Part shown: positions 55,373-64,000 of the stretch, in pieces | Numbering within the stretch: the first letter of the stretch is position 1 | How the letters are laid out: each line of letters begins with the position of its first letter | Source: an uncultured Eubacteriales bacterium | Lineage (GTDB): Bacteria; Bacillota; Clostridia; Peptostreptococcales; Anaerovoracaceae | Length of the DNA stretch: 64,000 bases | Direction of reading: 5' to 3' | Assembly: GCA_902763505.1 (NCBI GenBank) | Contig: CACWSO010000007.1 | Span: 62,001-126,000 of the forward strand | Program-made: the position numbers and the translations under genes | Notes under the pieces: model-generated | What the model was told of the DNA's origin: nothing | Seen by the model: only the letters and a program-made list of their open reading frames with translations | The model's database searches: none

Positions 55373-56929
55373 TTAGAGCGGAATGTCGCCGTGCTTCTTA
55401 GGCGGCAGTGTTTCCTTCTTGGTCTTCAGCATGTCGAGTGCGCTTGCGATTCTCTGACGAGCAGTTGCCGGTTCGATGACATCGTCTACATAACCGAGTC
55501 CTGCTGCGTAGTAAGGGTTGTTGAACAGCTCTTCGTACTCGTCGATTCTCTGCTTTCTCAGCGCTTCGCGTTCATCATCGTCCTCGATTGCCTTAAGCTC
55601 AGCCTTGACGGATGACATGATGTTTACAGCGCCTTCAGCACCCATTACTGCAATCTGCGCTGACGGCCATGCCAGTACCATGTCTGATCCCAGTTCCTTG
55701 TTGCACATTGCGATGTAAGCACCGCCGTATGCTTTTCTGAGAATCATTGTGATCTTAGGAACCGTTGCTTCGCAGTATGCGTAGAGCAGCTTAGCTCCGT
55801 GTCTGATGATGCCTCCGTATTCCTGATTGGTTCCAGGCAGGAATCCAGGAACGTCTTCCAGAGTCAGAATCGGAATGTTGAACGCATCGCATCTTCTTAC
55901 CATTCTGGCTGACTTGTCTGACGCGTTGATGTCCAGGCATCCTGCGCCTACTGCCGGCTGGTTGGCGATAACGCCTACCGTTGATCCACCAATTCTGATG
56001 AAGCAAGTGATGATGTTCTTCGCGTACATTGCATTGACATCAAAGATCTTGCCATCGTCTGCAATGCCCCTGATGATGTCATACATGTCGTATGCCTTGT
56101 TAGGGTTGTCAGGAATGATCGTGTTGAACTCAGGGATGAGTCTGTTAACGTCATCTGTGCATGCATATGTTGGTGGAAGTTCCTTATTGTTTGAAGGCAG
56201 ATAGGTGAGCAGTTCTCTAACCTGCATCAGTGTGTCTTCGTCGTTTGCGCCCATGAAGTGAGCAACGCCGCTGACTGTGTTGTGGGTTCTTGCTCCGCCC
56301 AGCTGCTCTGATGTAACGATTTCGCCAGTTACTGTCTTGATTACGTTAGGTCCCGTAATGAACATCTGTGAAGTCTGGTCAACCATGAAGATGAAGTCTG
56401 TGATTGCCGGTGAATATACAGCTCCGCCTGCGCATGGTCCCATGATGACAGAAATCTGCGGGATAACGCCTGATGAAATAGTGTTGTTGTGGAAGATCTT
56501 GCCGAATCCTGAAAGCGGTGCAACGCCTTCCTCGATTCTGGCACCGCCTGAATCCTGAAGTCCTACAAATGGAGCTCCCATCTTCAGTGCCATTCCCTGT
56601 ACTTTTACGATTTTTTCTCCGTGGTATTCACCCAGTGATCCGCCGCCAACGGTGAAGTCCTGTGCGAACGCGAATACCAGTCTGCCGTCGATCTGGCCAT
56701 ATCCGGTAACGACACCGTCACCAGGCATGTCCTTCTTAGGCATTCCATAGAACGGACATCTGTTCTTAACGAAGGTATCCATCTCAACGAAGGTATCCTT
56801 GTCGAACAGAATGTTCAGTCTTTCACGAGCCGTCAGCTTGCCTTTTTTGTGCTGTGACTCGATCCTCTTTTCTCCTCCACCCATATAGAGATGTTCTTTC
56901 TTTTCGAGGAGTTTTTCAAGCTTGTTCAT
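55373..56929 (-). CDS. Acyl-CoA decarboxylase/carboxylase carboxyltransferase subunit (MmdA-like)
   Basis: A 518-residue carboxyltransferase with two crotonase-like halves. Typical segments are KLTARERLNILFDKDTFVEMD, QDSGGARIEEGVAPLSGFGKIF, GPCAGGAVYSPAITDFIFMV, ITGPNVIKTVTGEIV and the C-terminal LRKAYGGAYIAMCNKELGSDMVLAWPSAQIAVMGAEGAVNI. It moves carboxyl groups between methylmalonyl-CoA (or a like acyl-CoA) and biotin. AGGAGG precedes the ATG. The membrane beta subunit that normally completes the pump is not encoded in the window. Confidence 0.9.
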   Translation of the reverse strand: MNKLEKLLEKKEHLYMGGGEKRIESQHKKGKLTARERLNILFDKDTFVEMDTFVKNRCPFYGMPKKDMPGDGVVTGYGQIDGRLVFAFAQDFTVGGGSLGEYHGEKIVKVQGMALKMGAPFVGLQDSGGARIEEGVAPLSGFGKIFHNNTISSGVIPQISVIMGPCAGGAVYSPAITDFIFMVDQTSQMFITGPNVIKTVTGEIVTSEQLGGARTHNTVSGVAHFMGANDEDTLMQVRELLTYLPSNNKELPPTYACTDDVNRLIPEFNTIIPDNPNKAYDMYDIIRGIADDGKIFDVNAMYAKNIITCFIRIGGSTVGVIANQPAVGAGCLDINASDKSARMVRRCDAFNIPILTLEDVPGFLPGTNQEYGGIIRHGAKLLYAYCEATVPKITMILRKAYGGAYIAMCNKELGSDMVLAWPSAQIAVMGAEGAVNIMSSVKAELKAIEDDDEREALRKQRIDEYEELFNNPYYAAGLGYVDDVIEPATARQRIASALDMLKTKKETLPPKKHGDIPL

Positions 56930-57030
56930 TTGGTTACTTCCTCCTAATAAAAGTATTTTGGATATTGGTACTCTTGACTATTTGTCACCTGCATCACGAA
57001 ACAGATGTCAAGCGACAACATACCACAAAT

Positions 57031-57059
57031 ACTATATCCCAACGCACCTTCGATTTCAA
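57031..57059 (-). promoter_or_regulatory. Sigma-A promoter of the decarboxylase operon
   Basis: On the minus strand TTGAAA, 17 bases and TATAGT, 102 bases upstream of the carboxyltransferase start. Confidence 0.5.
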
Positions 57060-57115
57060 CCAAAAAAACAGAAAAACAAGCCTTGTATACATTATATTTT
57101 GGCATGCAAAAGCAA

Positions 57116-57144
57116 TAAAAAAGAGCTGCCGCAGCAGCTCTTTT
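57116..57144 (-). terminator. Intrinsic terminator of glyA
   Basis: An 11-bp stem (AAAAGAGCTGC / GCAGCTCTTTT) with a 4-base loop and a TTTTTTATT tract on the minus strand, 45 bases after the glyA stop. Confidence 0.88.
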
Positions 57145-57188
57145 GGTTTCGGTTATACAACACCTCATTCCGTGTTGATTGCCTTTGC

Positions 57189-58442
57189 TTAATAAGGGAA
57201 ATTTCTGTGGAGCGGGTACTTGTCCGTAAGACTCTTTACGATTGCCCTTGCTTCGTCCATCTTGGCTTCGTCTTCGCCCTTGCTGTCGATGACCAGAGCG
57301 ATAGCATCGGTAACTGCCTTCACATCATCTTCCTTGAATCCGCGGCTTGTCATAGCCGGCGTTCCCATTCTCAGTCCGGATGTGATCATCGGTTTACGAG
57401 GGTCGTTCGGGATGGCGTTCTTGTTTGTTGTGATGTTCGCCTCGTCCAGAAGTCTCTCTGCCTTCTTTCCTGAGATTTCCTTGTTGAGCAGTTTCACCAG
57501 AATCAGGTGGTTGTCACTGCCGCCGGATACCAGCTCGAAATCATGTGCGTTCATGCCTTCAACCAGTGCCTGGCAGTTGTCGATAACCTGCTGCTGATAA
57601 GCCTTGAATTCAGGCTGCATTGCTTCATGCAGACATACTGCCTTAGCAGCGATGATGTGCATGAGCGGTCCGCCCTGCAGTCCCGGGAAGATTGCGGAGT
57701 TGATGGCCTTCTTGAACTCTTCTCTGCAGAGGATCAGTCCGCCTCTTGGTCCGCGGAGTGTCTTGTGCGTCGTCGTTGTTACGATATCTGCATAAGGAAC
57801 CGGATTCTCGTGCAGCCCGGCTGCAACGAGACCTGCGATGTGCGCCATGTCAACCATGAGGAGTGCGCCTACTTCATCAGCGATCTCTCTGAACAGTTTG
57901 AAGTCGATTGCTCTCGGATATGCAGATGCACCGGCAACGATGAGCTTCGGCTGGTGTTCTTTTGCCTTTGCTCTGACGTCTTCATAGTCGATTCTCTCAT
58001 CTTCGCCCAGTCCGTATGAAACGAAGTTATATGATTTACCTGAAATATTTACCGGGGATCCGTGTGACAGGTGACCGCCGTTTGACAGGTCCATGCCGAG
58101 CACTGTATCGCCGTAATCCAATACTGCCTGATAAACAGCAGTGTTGGCGTTTGCTCCGGAATGTGCCTGTACGTTTGCGTGGTCAGCGCCGAACAGTTTG
58201 CATGCTCTGTCGATAGCCAGCTGTTCCACTTCGTCAACGAATTCGCATCCGCCATAGTATCTCTTGCCCGGATAACCTTCCGCATACTTGTTTGTCAGCG
58301 CGCTTCCTGCCGCTTCCATGATTTCGTAATTAACGAAATTCTCTGATGCGATCATCTCGATCTTGGTTTCCTGACGGTTGATTTCACGTCTGATGGATGC
58401 TGCTACTTCAGGATCAGCCTTGTCCAGATAGTTAAAATACAT
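57189..58442 (-). CDS. glyA: Serine hydroxymethyltransferase
   Basis: From ATG 58442 (GGAGAGAGG upstream) the 417-residue enzyme has [43 protein letters not shown] at the N-terminus, the PLP Lys227 in [13 protein letters not shown], and [14 protein letters not shown] near the end. It interconverts serine and glycine with tetrahydrofolate. A longer upstream reading is not supported because the ribosome site and known N-terminus fit this ATG. Confidence 0.96.
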   Translation of the reverse strand: MYFNYLDKADPEVAASIRREINRQETKIEMIASENFVNYEIMEAAGSALTNKYAEGYPGKRYYGGCEFVDEVEQLAIDRACKLFGADHANVQAHSGANANTAVYQAVLDYGDTVLGMDLSNGGHLSHGSPVNISGKSYNFVSYGLGEDERIDYEDVRAKAKEHQPKLIVAGASAYPRAIDFKLFREIADEVGALLMVDMAHIAGLVAAGLHENPVPYADIVTTTTHKTLRGPRGGLILCREEFKKAINSAIFPGLQGGPLMHIIAAKAVCLHEAMQPEFKAYQQQVIDNCQALVEGMNAHDFELVSGGSDNHLILVKLLNKEISGKKAERLLDEANITTNKNAIPNDPRKPMITSGLRMGTPAMTSRGFKEDDVKAVTDAIALVIDSKGEDEAKMDEARAIVKSLTDKYPLHRNFPY

Positions 58443-58485
58443 AACCTCTCTCCTTCTTTTTTTGTTCTGATACTTAAACAGTTCT

Positions 58486-58514
58486 ATTATACTCAATCCC
58501 GCAAACATCGACAA
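58486..58514 (-). promoter_or_regulatory. Sigma-A promoter of glyA
   Basis: On the minus strand TTGTCG, a 17-base spacer and perfect TATAAT, 43 bases before the glyA ATG. Confidence 0.65.
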
Positions 58515-58551
58515 GCATAAGCGCCTGTCCGTGCGCAGAATTCTTAGCCAT

Positions 58552-60123
58552 TTAGCTTACCGCCCGCTCCAGCCGTTTGAGGGCCAGCGCCATGGTCAGA
58601 CCAGGCGTCGTTCTGCTTCCGGTCACTTCGACGCCGAGCAGTTCATTGATCTTCTTCAGCCGGTACTGTACCGTGTTCGTGTGCACATCCATAATCTGAG
58701 CGGTCTTGCCTGTGCTCATACCTGCGTCAAGCACAAACGTCTCCAGCGTTTCAAGGAGCTGGCGGCCTTTGCTTCCGCCCATCTGTCTGAACGGTTCCAA
58801 AAGCTCTGTATAGTTCTTGTGCACGAAGCCGCCCTGTATCTGTATGTTGATGCAGTTGTTCACCAGAGTGAGTTCATACTTGGTGAATACTCTCTTATAC
58901 GGGAACACGTTCTGAGCGAAGGTCCAGCTCTCGTTGATGAGCTTGTACGCATCTCCGACACCTTCGATTCCATTGACGCCCATGACGTGAAAAATCCGAC
59001 CGGCCCTGTTCTCCTTCAGTCTGTTGAACAGCGCGCCGCACTCGGACAAAAGCTCCGCATCCGCAGGTGTGTGCTCTGTTTTAAGAATCATGCCGTATGT
59101 CTCATCGTCCTCGTTGATGTGCATCACCTCGAGGTCTGTTTCCATTTCGAATTCTGCGAAAGCATGCGCTTCTTCATCTCTTGAAATGCCTTTGGAGAAG
59201 AACGCGCAGATGATGTCCTGCGCGTCGATCCGTGCTTCATCCTGCAGATTGTACGCGAAGGATTTATTGCCTCGGATGAGCGCCTTGATGAAGTCTGCCT
59301 TTGCATCTCGCTCCGGCGTGTATTTCCACATGCCCATGGCGAGCTCGATGATCTCCGCCAGCTTGGTCATCTCACCGGCCGTGTAGACATCTTCGTTGTC
59401 CACGATGAACATGAAGTACTTGTCGCTTCCGATGTTCACGGGGCCCCAGTATGTCAGCACGCCGTTGACGTCGATCTGTGTGTAGACTTTGCCTGCGTTT
59501 CCTGCAATGGTGCTTTCTCTGCCGAGCCGGATGGCGTCGGCGATGGTCGCCTTATGCCTCGTCTCAACGGTAAGCACCGGATTGAACTCTTCGCTGAGGA
59601 TAATCAGCTGGAAGTCATTGTTGATGGCCGCCTCTCTGACGGCATCCGGGAAGCTGGAATGTTTCTCAAAATTCAGCAGATGGAACACGGTGTTGTTGAT
59701 GAGGGAATTGTTGAAATTCTCTCCATACAGCACATTGTCCATAATCTCCTCGATTGCTTCTCCGTACTGGATTTCAGGAGCCATTCTTATCAGTGTCAGT
59801 CCTGCCTTCTCTGCTGCCGCAACGACTTTGTCGTCCACTTTGCCTGCAGCTTTCCCATCGAAGAATACTGCCAGCGCCGGACAGCCTTTCCTGGCGATCT
59901 TCTCGACATACCGACACTGCTTCGCCACATCATCCTTCGCGCCGAGAAAACCTGTCAAAAGCATTTCGGATTTGTTATTGCTGAACAGGTTCAAATCTTC
60001 TTCGTCAGTACCCTCGAACACAGAAACAGAGCTTACATTTCCTGTAAGCCCTTTTTCATGTGCAAGAACTTCTGCTCCCGCAAAGGCATTCAATTCCAGA
60101 CAGTCTTTAACAGTCAGCTTCAT
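58552..60123 (-). CDS. PucR family transcriptional regulator
   Basis: A 523-residue regulator: N-terminal PucR sensory domain ([37 protein letters not shown] to about 140), a central CdaR GGDEF-like part, and the C-terminal HTH ([33 protein letters not shown] near 487). It is larger than the PucR protein at 3025-4197 and shares its overall plan. Its ATG overlaps the ftsH stop (ATGA), an unusual partner. Target genes are not evident; downstream glyA has its own promoter and could be one. Confidence 0.88.
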   Translation of the reverse strand: MKLTVKDCLELNAFAGAEVLAHEKGLTGNVSSVSVFEGTDEEDLNLFSNNKSEMLLTGFLGAKDDVAKQCRYVEKIARKGCPALAVFFDGKAAGKVDDKVVAAAEKAGLTLIRMAPEIQYGEAIEEIMDNVLYGENFNNSLINNTVFHLLNFEKHSSFPDAVREAAINNDFQLIILSEEFNPVLTVETRHKATIADAIRLGRESTIAGNAGKVYTQIDVNGVLTYWGPVNIGSDKYFMFIVDNEDVYTAGEMTKLAEIIELAMGMWKYTPERDAKADFIKALIRGNKSFAYNLQDEARIDAQDIICAFFSKGISRDEEAHAFAEFEMETDLEVMHINEDDETYGMILKTEHTPADAELLSECGALFNRLKENRAGRIFHVMGVNGIEGVGDAYKLINESWTFAQNVFPYKRVFTKYELTLVNNCINIQIQGGFVHKNYTELLEPFRQMGGSKGRQLLETLETFVLDAGMSTGKTAQIMDVHTNTVQYRLKKINELLGVEVTGSRTTPGLTMALALKRLERAVS

Positions 60124-62360
60124 TCTTGTTCATCCTCTTTGTCTTCTGATGATTCGTCAACTGGTTCTTCTGCTGATTCTTCTACTGCCGGCTGTTCTTC
60201 CGCTGCATCTTCGACTTCTTCGAATTCCGCATCCGGCAATTCTTCCTCAACCTCCGGGTTCACCGGTTCCTGATCTTCTTCCGCTGGTTTCTCGATTGGC
60301 GTCGGATCCTGTGTCATGTCGTTGTAGGTCATGACTCTCGGCTTGAACTTCGCATTCTTTCCCTGTTCCTCAATCAGTTCTGTCAGCTCGTCCAGTTTGT
60401 CCTGCGCTCTCTTCTCGGCTTCTTCCTTTGCCTTCTGGCGCTCCTGCTTTCTCTTCTTTGCGGCTGCCTTGGCTTCTTCCTTGTCCTTCGCTTTTCTCTC
60501 TTCCTTGGCCGCTGCATGATCTTCGCTCAGTTCCTGCGGCGTTTTGGTGCCATCAAAGAGTGCGATGAACTGGTCGCCGTCGAGGGTCTCAATTGCGAGA
60601 AGTCCCTCAGCGACTGCTCTGAGCTGATCGATATGTTCTTCGAGGATTGTAATGGCGGCATCGTATGCTTCTTCCACGATGGCCTTTACTTCTTCGTCAA
60701 TTTCATTTGCTGTCTCTTCAGAGTATGCCTGTTTGGACGTAAAGTCTTTGCCCAGGAATACTTCGTCCGATGAACTGTAATTGACCGGTCCAAGTTTCTC
60801 GCTGAAACCGTACTTGGTGACCATCTCCCTGGCTATATCCGTCGCTCTCTGGATATCGTTGGATGCACCTGTGCTGATATCGTCGAGGGTGAGTTTCTCG
60901 GCGGCGCGTCCGCCCAGCAGATGAATGATCTGCTCTCTCATCTCTTCCTTGGTTCCGTAGTATTTATCTTCCTTCGGCAGGATCATGGTGAATCCGCCGG
61001 CCATTCCTCTCGGTACAATCGTGATTTGATGTACCGGGTCAGACTTCGGCAGACAGTGTGCAACAACCGCGTGACCTGCTTCGTGGAATGCGGTCAGTTT
61101 GCGCTCGTCGTCGCTGATTACCCTGCTCTTCTTCTCCGGTCCCGCGATGACCTTCGTAATGGCTTCTTCGATCTCTTCCATCCTGATGACCATGCCGTTT
61201 CTGCGCGCCGCAAGAAGGGCCGCTTCATTGAGCATGTTCTCGATGTCCGCAGGAGTGAATCCCGGTGTTCTTCTCGCCAGAACCTTAGGGTCAACGCCTT
61301 CATCAAGCGGCTTGTTTCTGGAGTGGACTTTGAAGATTTCTTCTCTTCCTGTAATGTCCGGAATGCCGATGACAATCTGTCTGTCGAAACGTCCCGGTCT
61401 AAGCAGTGCAGGGTCGAGTACGTCAGGCCTGTTGGTTGCAGCCAGAATGATGATACCGGAGTTCTCGGCGAATCCGTCCATCTCAACGAGCAACTGGTTG
61501 AGGGTCTGCTCTCTTTCGTCGTGGCCGCCGCCCAAACCGGCGCCTCTCTTACGCCCTACTGCATCAATTTCATCGATAAATACGATGCAAGGGGCGTTCT
61601 TCTTCGCCTGGTCAAAGAGGTCTCTGACTCTGGAAGCACCGACACCGACAAACATCTCAACAAAGTCCGAACCGCTGATGGTGAAGAACGGTACGCCCGC
61701 TTCTCCCGCTGTTGCCTTTGAAATATATGTTTTACCGGTTCCCGGAGGGCCTACGAGCAGTATGCCCTTTGGAATTCTGGCGCCTAAACTGTTGTATTTG
61801 GCCGGGTGTTTCAGGAAGTCGACGATTTCCTCCAGCTCTTCCTTCTCTTCTTTAAGTCCGGCTACATCCTTGAATGTGATCTTCTTCAGGTCTTCCTGCT
61901 TGGCCAGCTTGGCCCTGGATTTGCCGAAGGCCATCGCCTTGCCTCCGCCACCCTGCTGCCGCATGATGAATACGAAGAACGCCACCATGATGCCGATCAT
62001 CAGAAGGGTCGGCAGCAACGTGAGCCATACGGAATCCTGCTTCGGCGGATCGCTCTCCAGTTTCAATGTTCCCGCATCTACCTGAGGTATGATGTATTTA
62101 TCGTATATGTACGTCAGATCGACGGAGTTGTTGACGAATGAGTAGACAACATTTCCATCCTCCAACTTCGCTGTGAGTTTCGTATCTGTTACATTGATGC
62201 TCTCCACCTCATTGGATTTCAGGTGATTGATCATCGTTGAAGTCTTGATCTGCTTCATGCCCTGATCATCATCTGAGTTAAAGAACCAGAAGAATCCCAG
62301 CACAATGGCAAAGATCAACACATAAATTGTAATGTTTTTCCCTAATCTTCCTTTTCTCAA
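60120..62360 (-). CDS. ftsH: ATP-dependent zinc metalloprotease FtsH
   Basis: The start is TTG 62360, 9 bases after GGAGGA, giving 746 residues. Two membrane helices (about 9-26 and 110-132) flank an outside domain. The AAA module has Walker A GPPGTGKT near 207, Walker [12 protein letters not shown] and the SRH; the protease has HEAGH near 425. FtsH degrades membrane and regulatory proteins. The C-terminus has an additional 140 residues: a Lys/Ala/Glu-rich coiled-coil-like stretch, then a very acidic Glu/Pro tail, absent in short FtsH proteins. Overlaps the pucR start by 4 bases. Confidence 0.96.
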   Translation of the reverse strand: MRKGRLGKNITIYVLIFAIVLGFFWFFNSDDDQGMKQIKTSTMINHLKSNEVESINVTDTKLTAKLEDGNVVYSFVNNSVDLTYIYDKYIIPQVDAGTLKLESDPPKQDSVWLTLLPTLLMIGIMVAFFVFIMRQQGGGGKAMAFGKSRAKLAKQEDLKKITFKDVAGLKEEKEELEEIVDFLKHPAKYNSLGARIPKGILLVGPPGTGKTYISKATAGEAGVPFFTISGSDFVEMFVGVGASRVRDLFDQAKKNAPCIVFIDEIDAVGRKRGAGLGGGHDEREQTLNQLLVEMDGFAENSGIIILAATNRPDVLDPALLRPGRFDRQIVIGIPDITGREEIFKVHSRNKPLDEGVDPKVLARRTPGFTPADIENMLNEAALLAARRNGMVIRMEEIEEAITKVIAGPEKKSRVISDDERKLTAFHEAGHAVVAHCLPKSDPVHQITIVPRGMAGGFTMILPKEDKYYGTKEEMREQIIHLLGGRAAEKLTLDDISTGASNDIQRATDIAREMVTKYGFSEKLGPVNYSSSDEVFLGKDFTSKQAYSEETANEIDEEVKAIVEEAYDAAITILEEHIDQLRAVAEGLLAIETLDGDQFIALFDGTKTPQELSEDHAAAKEERKAKDKEEAKAAAKKRKQERQKAKEEAEKRAQDKLDELTELIEEQGKNAKFKPRVMTYNDMTQDPTPIEKPAEEDQEPVNPEVEEELPDAEFEEVEDAAEEQPAVEESAEEPVDESSEDKEDEQE

Positions 62361-62410
62361 GTTATTCTGTCCTCCATGTTATTTGTTGTTTAGAAACAAA
62401 TTTGCACGTT

Positions 62411-62440
62411 ATTCTATCACAAAAACCACCAATAGCACAA
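62411..62440 (-). promoter_or_regulatory. Possible promoter of ftsH-pucR
   Basis: On the minus strand TTGTGC, 18 bases, TAGAAT, 51 bases before the ftsH TTG. Only a moderate match; ftsH could instead be read from an upstream promoter. Confidence 0.35.
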
Positions 62441-62456
62441 CAATTTACAGGCAGAA

Positions 62457-62768
62457 TCAAAGGTCCAGTTCCCCTACATGGTCGTGGAGCAACTCTTTTG
62501 ATGCCTCTGTTAAAACAAGTCTTGGATATTCATCCTCTGTCTCAACGATCATGCCCTCTTCCTCCAGTTCCTGAATCAGCGTTTCCAGTTCTTCTTCGCT
62601 TAATTCTTTCAGGCTTCCAAAAGCAGAGTTCAACTGAAGACGCCTGTTGAATACGCGCACACTATGGCTTCCTTTCAGCACATCGATTGCCAAACCCCGG
62701 CCGACGCGCTGTTTGCATTTCGCGATGCAGAGTAATACCTTTAATTTCTCTTCTTCCATCTTGTTCAT
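62457..62768 (-). CDS. Standalone RQC (RecQ C-terminal winged-helix)-like domain protein
   Basis: The 103-residue protein resembles the winged-helix RQC domain of RecQ helicases over most of its length: QRVGRGLAIDVLKGSHSVRVFNRRLQLNSAFGSLKELSEEELETLIQELEEEGMIVETEDEYPRLVLTEASKELL compares with the RecQ pattern G-x-G-x-x-(I/A)DVL-G-S...(L)S-x-(G)-x-KELS-E-E-x-x-LI-x-L-x-x-(G)-x-(L)...YP-LxLT-x-x-(E)LL. No helicase motor is present. Its ATG overlaps the tilS stop (ATGA). It may bind nucleic acid (DNA or tRNA-like structures); function unknown. Confidence 0.6.
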   Translation of the reverse strand: MNKMEEEKLKVLLCIAKCKQRVGRGLAIDVLKGSHSVRVFNRRLQLNSAFGSLKELSEEELETLIQELEEEGMIVETEDEYPRLVLTEASKELLHDHVGELDL

Positions 62769-63811
62769 GATATTTCAACAACTCCTTTCCCAACGCTAAG
62801 TGTATGTCCATGCGGGAATTCGACTGTTTTCCCGCCAACTCGCCCGAGTATGATTTTATCGGCCGCCTCAAGGCGTTCCGCGGTGATATCCTTCTCAAGT
62901 CCGACATCGCTGAAGGCCTTCAGGATGATTCTGTGGCGCAGCGCTTCGTGGCACTCCGCCAAGCCCCGCCAGTCCAGGGCTACTGCAAAGACAACCCCTG
63001 CGCTGTCTGCTGTATCGGCGGTCGGCGCTCTCAGCCGTTCGTACGCCTGCACTGTTTCCGTCCAGAAGAAGTCCTTGTCTGCTGCGGCGATCTTCGCCAT
63101 GCGGACCAGTCCCTCCTGGAAGTTGCTGTTGTACTTCTCTTCTATATATGGAATCAGGTCGAGCCTGATTTTGTTTCTCGCATAAAGCTCTTCGTTATTG
63201 GTGTGGTCGGTAACGGGATCCAGTTTCATCTCTGCGCAGTATTCTTCCACATCTTCTCGCCAGGTGTCAAGGAGCGGCCTGATGATGCAGAACGTCCTTC
63301 CGCCTGCATCTGCGGCATTGGACCTTTCCTCTCTCTCATAGGCCATGCCGGCAATGCCGTCCATGCCGGTTCCCCTGAGAATCCGGAACAGCACTGTCTC
63401 CGCCTGGTCGTTGGCGTTATGCGCCACAGCGATTTTCACGCTGCCGCCGATCTCTTCGGCCACCTGTAGGAACGCATCATACCGCGCCTTACGCCCTGCT
63501 TCTTCGCTCGTCATGCCGAGCTCCTCCGCCAGTGCGTTGCAATCCACGGTGAACACCCTTGCTGTCAGGCCGTACTTCTGGCTCAGCGCTTCCACATACG
63601 CTTGATCTGCCTCCGCCGCACCCGGCCGGAACCGGTGATTGATGTGGACTGGATGAAGGGTCAGTTTCATCTCCTCCGCCATCTTCAGCAGCACATGAAA
63701 CAGGCACACCGAATCAGGGCCTCCCGAGAGACCGATGACGATATGGTCGCCTTCTACTATCAAATTGTGCGCACAGATCGTCTCACGAATCTGCTTTTCA
63801 GCCTTAAGCAT
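62765..63811 (-). CDS. tilS: tRNA(Ile)-lysidine synthase
   Basis: The 348-residue PP-loop ATPase has SGGPDS at residues 29-34, VHINHRFRPGAAEADQAYVEALSQKYGL, HNANDQAETVLFRILRGTGMDG (the HxxxDQAET motif) and IRPLLDTWREDVEEYC. It converts C34 of tRNA-Ile2 to lysidine in the cytoplasm. It is shorter than the 430-470 residue enzymes of E. coli and Bacillus because much of the C-terminal TilS domain is lacking, ending soon after a VEFPHGHTLSVGKG segment. The frame continues through an overlap into the RQC-like gene. Confidence 0.92.
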   Translation of the reverse strand: MLKAEKQIRETICAHNLIVEGDHIVIGLSGGPDSVCLFHVLLKMAEEMKLTLHPVHINHRFRPGAAEADQAYVEALSQKYGLTARVFTVDCNALAEELGMTSEEAGRKARYDAFLQVAEEIGGSVKIAVAHNANDQAETVLFRILRGTGMDGIAGMAYEREERSNAADAGGRTFCIIRPLLDTWREDVEEYCAEMKLDPVTDHTNNEELYARNKIRLDLIPYIEEKYNSNFQEGLVRMAKIAAADKDFFWTETVQAYERLRAPTADTADSAGVVFAVALDWRGLAECHEALRHRIILKAFSDVGLEKDITAERLEAADKIILGRVGGKTVEFPHGHTLSVGKGVVEIS

Positions 63812-63817
63812 TTCTTC

Positions 63818-64000
63818 CTACACTTTCTGACACTGTACTACCCGGTCGCGGCCGGCCAAATCGTGAATCACTTCAGGCGTACTGAACTGTCCTGTTTCCA
63901 TAATCAGCTTGCGGAGGTCCTCTCCCTGATCATAGCCGATTTCAAGCATGAGCCAGCCACCGTCCTTCAGGTACAAATGTGCATCTGCAACGATTCTTCT
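63818..64000 (-). CDS. prmC: Peptide chain release factor glutamine methyltransferase, C-terminal fragment
   Basis: A minus-strand frame enters from the right edge and stops at TAG (63820-63818), giving 60 residues. It reads RRIVADAHLYLKDGGWLMLEIGYDQGEDLRKLI, then STPEVIHDLAGRDRVVQCQKV. LEIGYDQG and DLAGRDRV are the C-terminal marks of PrmC (HemK), which methylates the GGQ glutamine of release factors. It lies 6 bases upstream of tilS, so they are one operon. Confidence 0.85.
   Translation of the reverse strand, partial: RRIVADAHLYLKDGGWLMLEIGYDQGEDLRKLIMETGQFSTPEVIHDLAGRDRVVQCQKV

Noticed and set aside
58443..58551. Tetrahydrofolate or glycine riboswitch ahead of glyA
   Set aside because: The leader from the promoter to the start codon is only about 40 bases, too short for either.

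Overview
The window reads as a chromosomal segment of a low-to-mid GC Gram-positive anaerobe (Bacillota, class Clostridia). Supporting signs are strong AGGAGG-type ribosome binding sites, TTGACA/TATAAT promoters, an atpIBEFHAGDC operon, a PadR/HAAS/DUF4097 module, CoaX, ComEB, standalone SMR pairs, and fermentative enzymes: a butyrate-type CoA-transferase, an acylating aldehyde dehydrogenase, and a biotin-dependent decarboxylase with an OadG subunit. A placement among amino-acid-fermenting Clostridia (for example around Anaerovoracaceae) is my inference from gene content, not something proven by the sequence.

Layout. 1-9.3 kb: the end of an EEP-family hydrolase, then an ornithine-cyclodeaminase-like enzyme, an aminotransferase and a half-size DMT transporter. 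These diverge from a PucR regulator, a cysteine-desulfidase/serine-dehydratase-like protein, a Ca2+/H+ antiporter, and an ABC importer of the nitrate/sulfonate/taurine type. 9.3-15.4 kb: an ECF sigma factor with its anti-sigma partner and a class A penicillin-binding protein, with an IS30-family element inserted in the terminator between them. 15.5-26 kb: many single-gene transport and metabolism units (three full-length EamA transporters, cysteine synthase, YccF, agmatinase family, LysR, CaCA exchanger, PgeF, an SMR pair, a tandem-repeat DUF6506-like protein, an SDR). 26-28.6 kb: a decayed ketopantoate reductase/cNMP-domain fusion, a DUF2975/XRE pair, a small membrane protein and tRNA-Lys(CTT).

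28.6-40.2 kb is mostly housekeeping on the minus strand: a Mrp-type Fe-S carrier, DUF169, rplM-rpsI with a long leader, and the complete F1Fo ATP synthase operon. 40.2-46 kb: MATE, a MraY/WecA-like transferase, dCMP deaminase, TruA, DUF5688 and a prepilin peptidase. 46-52.4 kb: acylating aldehyde dehydrogenase, ClC channel, the PadR/HAAS/DUF4097 cell-envelope sensing operon, and a CoA-transferase. 52.4-58.5 kb: DusB-like and CoaX, the MmdA/OadG/biotin carrier genes without a beta subunit, and glyA. 58.5-64 kb: a tightly packed prmC-tilS-RQC-ftsH-pucR cluster.

No CRISPR array, rRNA, prophage or defence island is visible. I do not see a clearly new multi-gene system. The most unusual items are a standalone RecQ C-terminal (RQC) domain protein joined to tilS, a PanE-cNMP fusion remnant, an IS30 insertion that splits and partly regenerates a terminator hairpin, a tandem DUF6506-like protein, and an rplM leader with an internal duplication.
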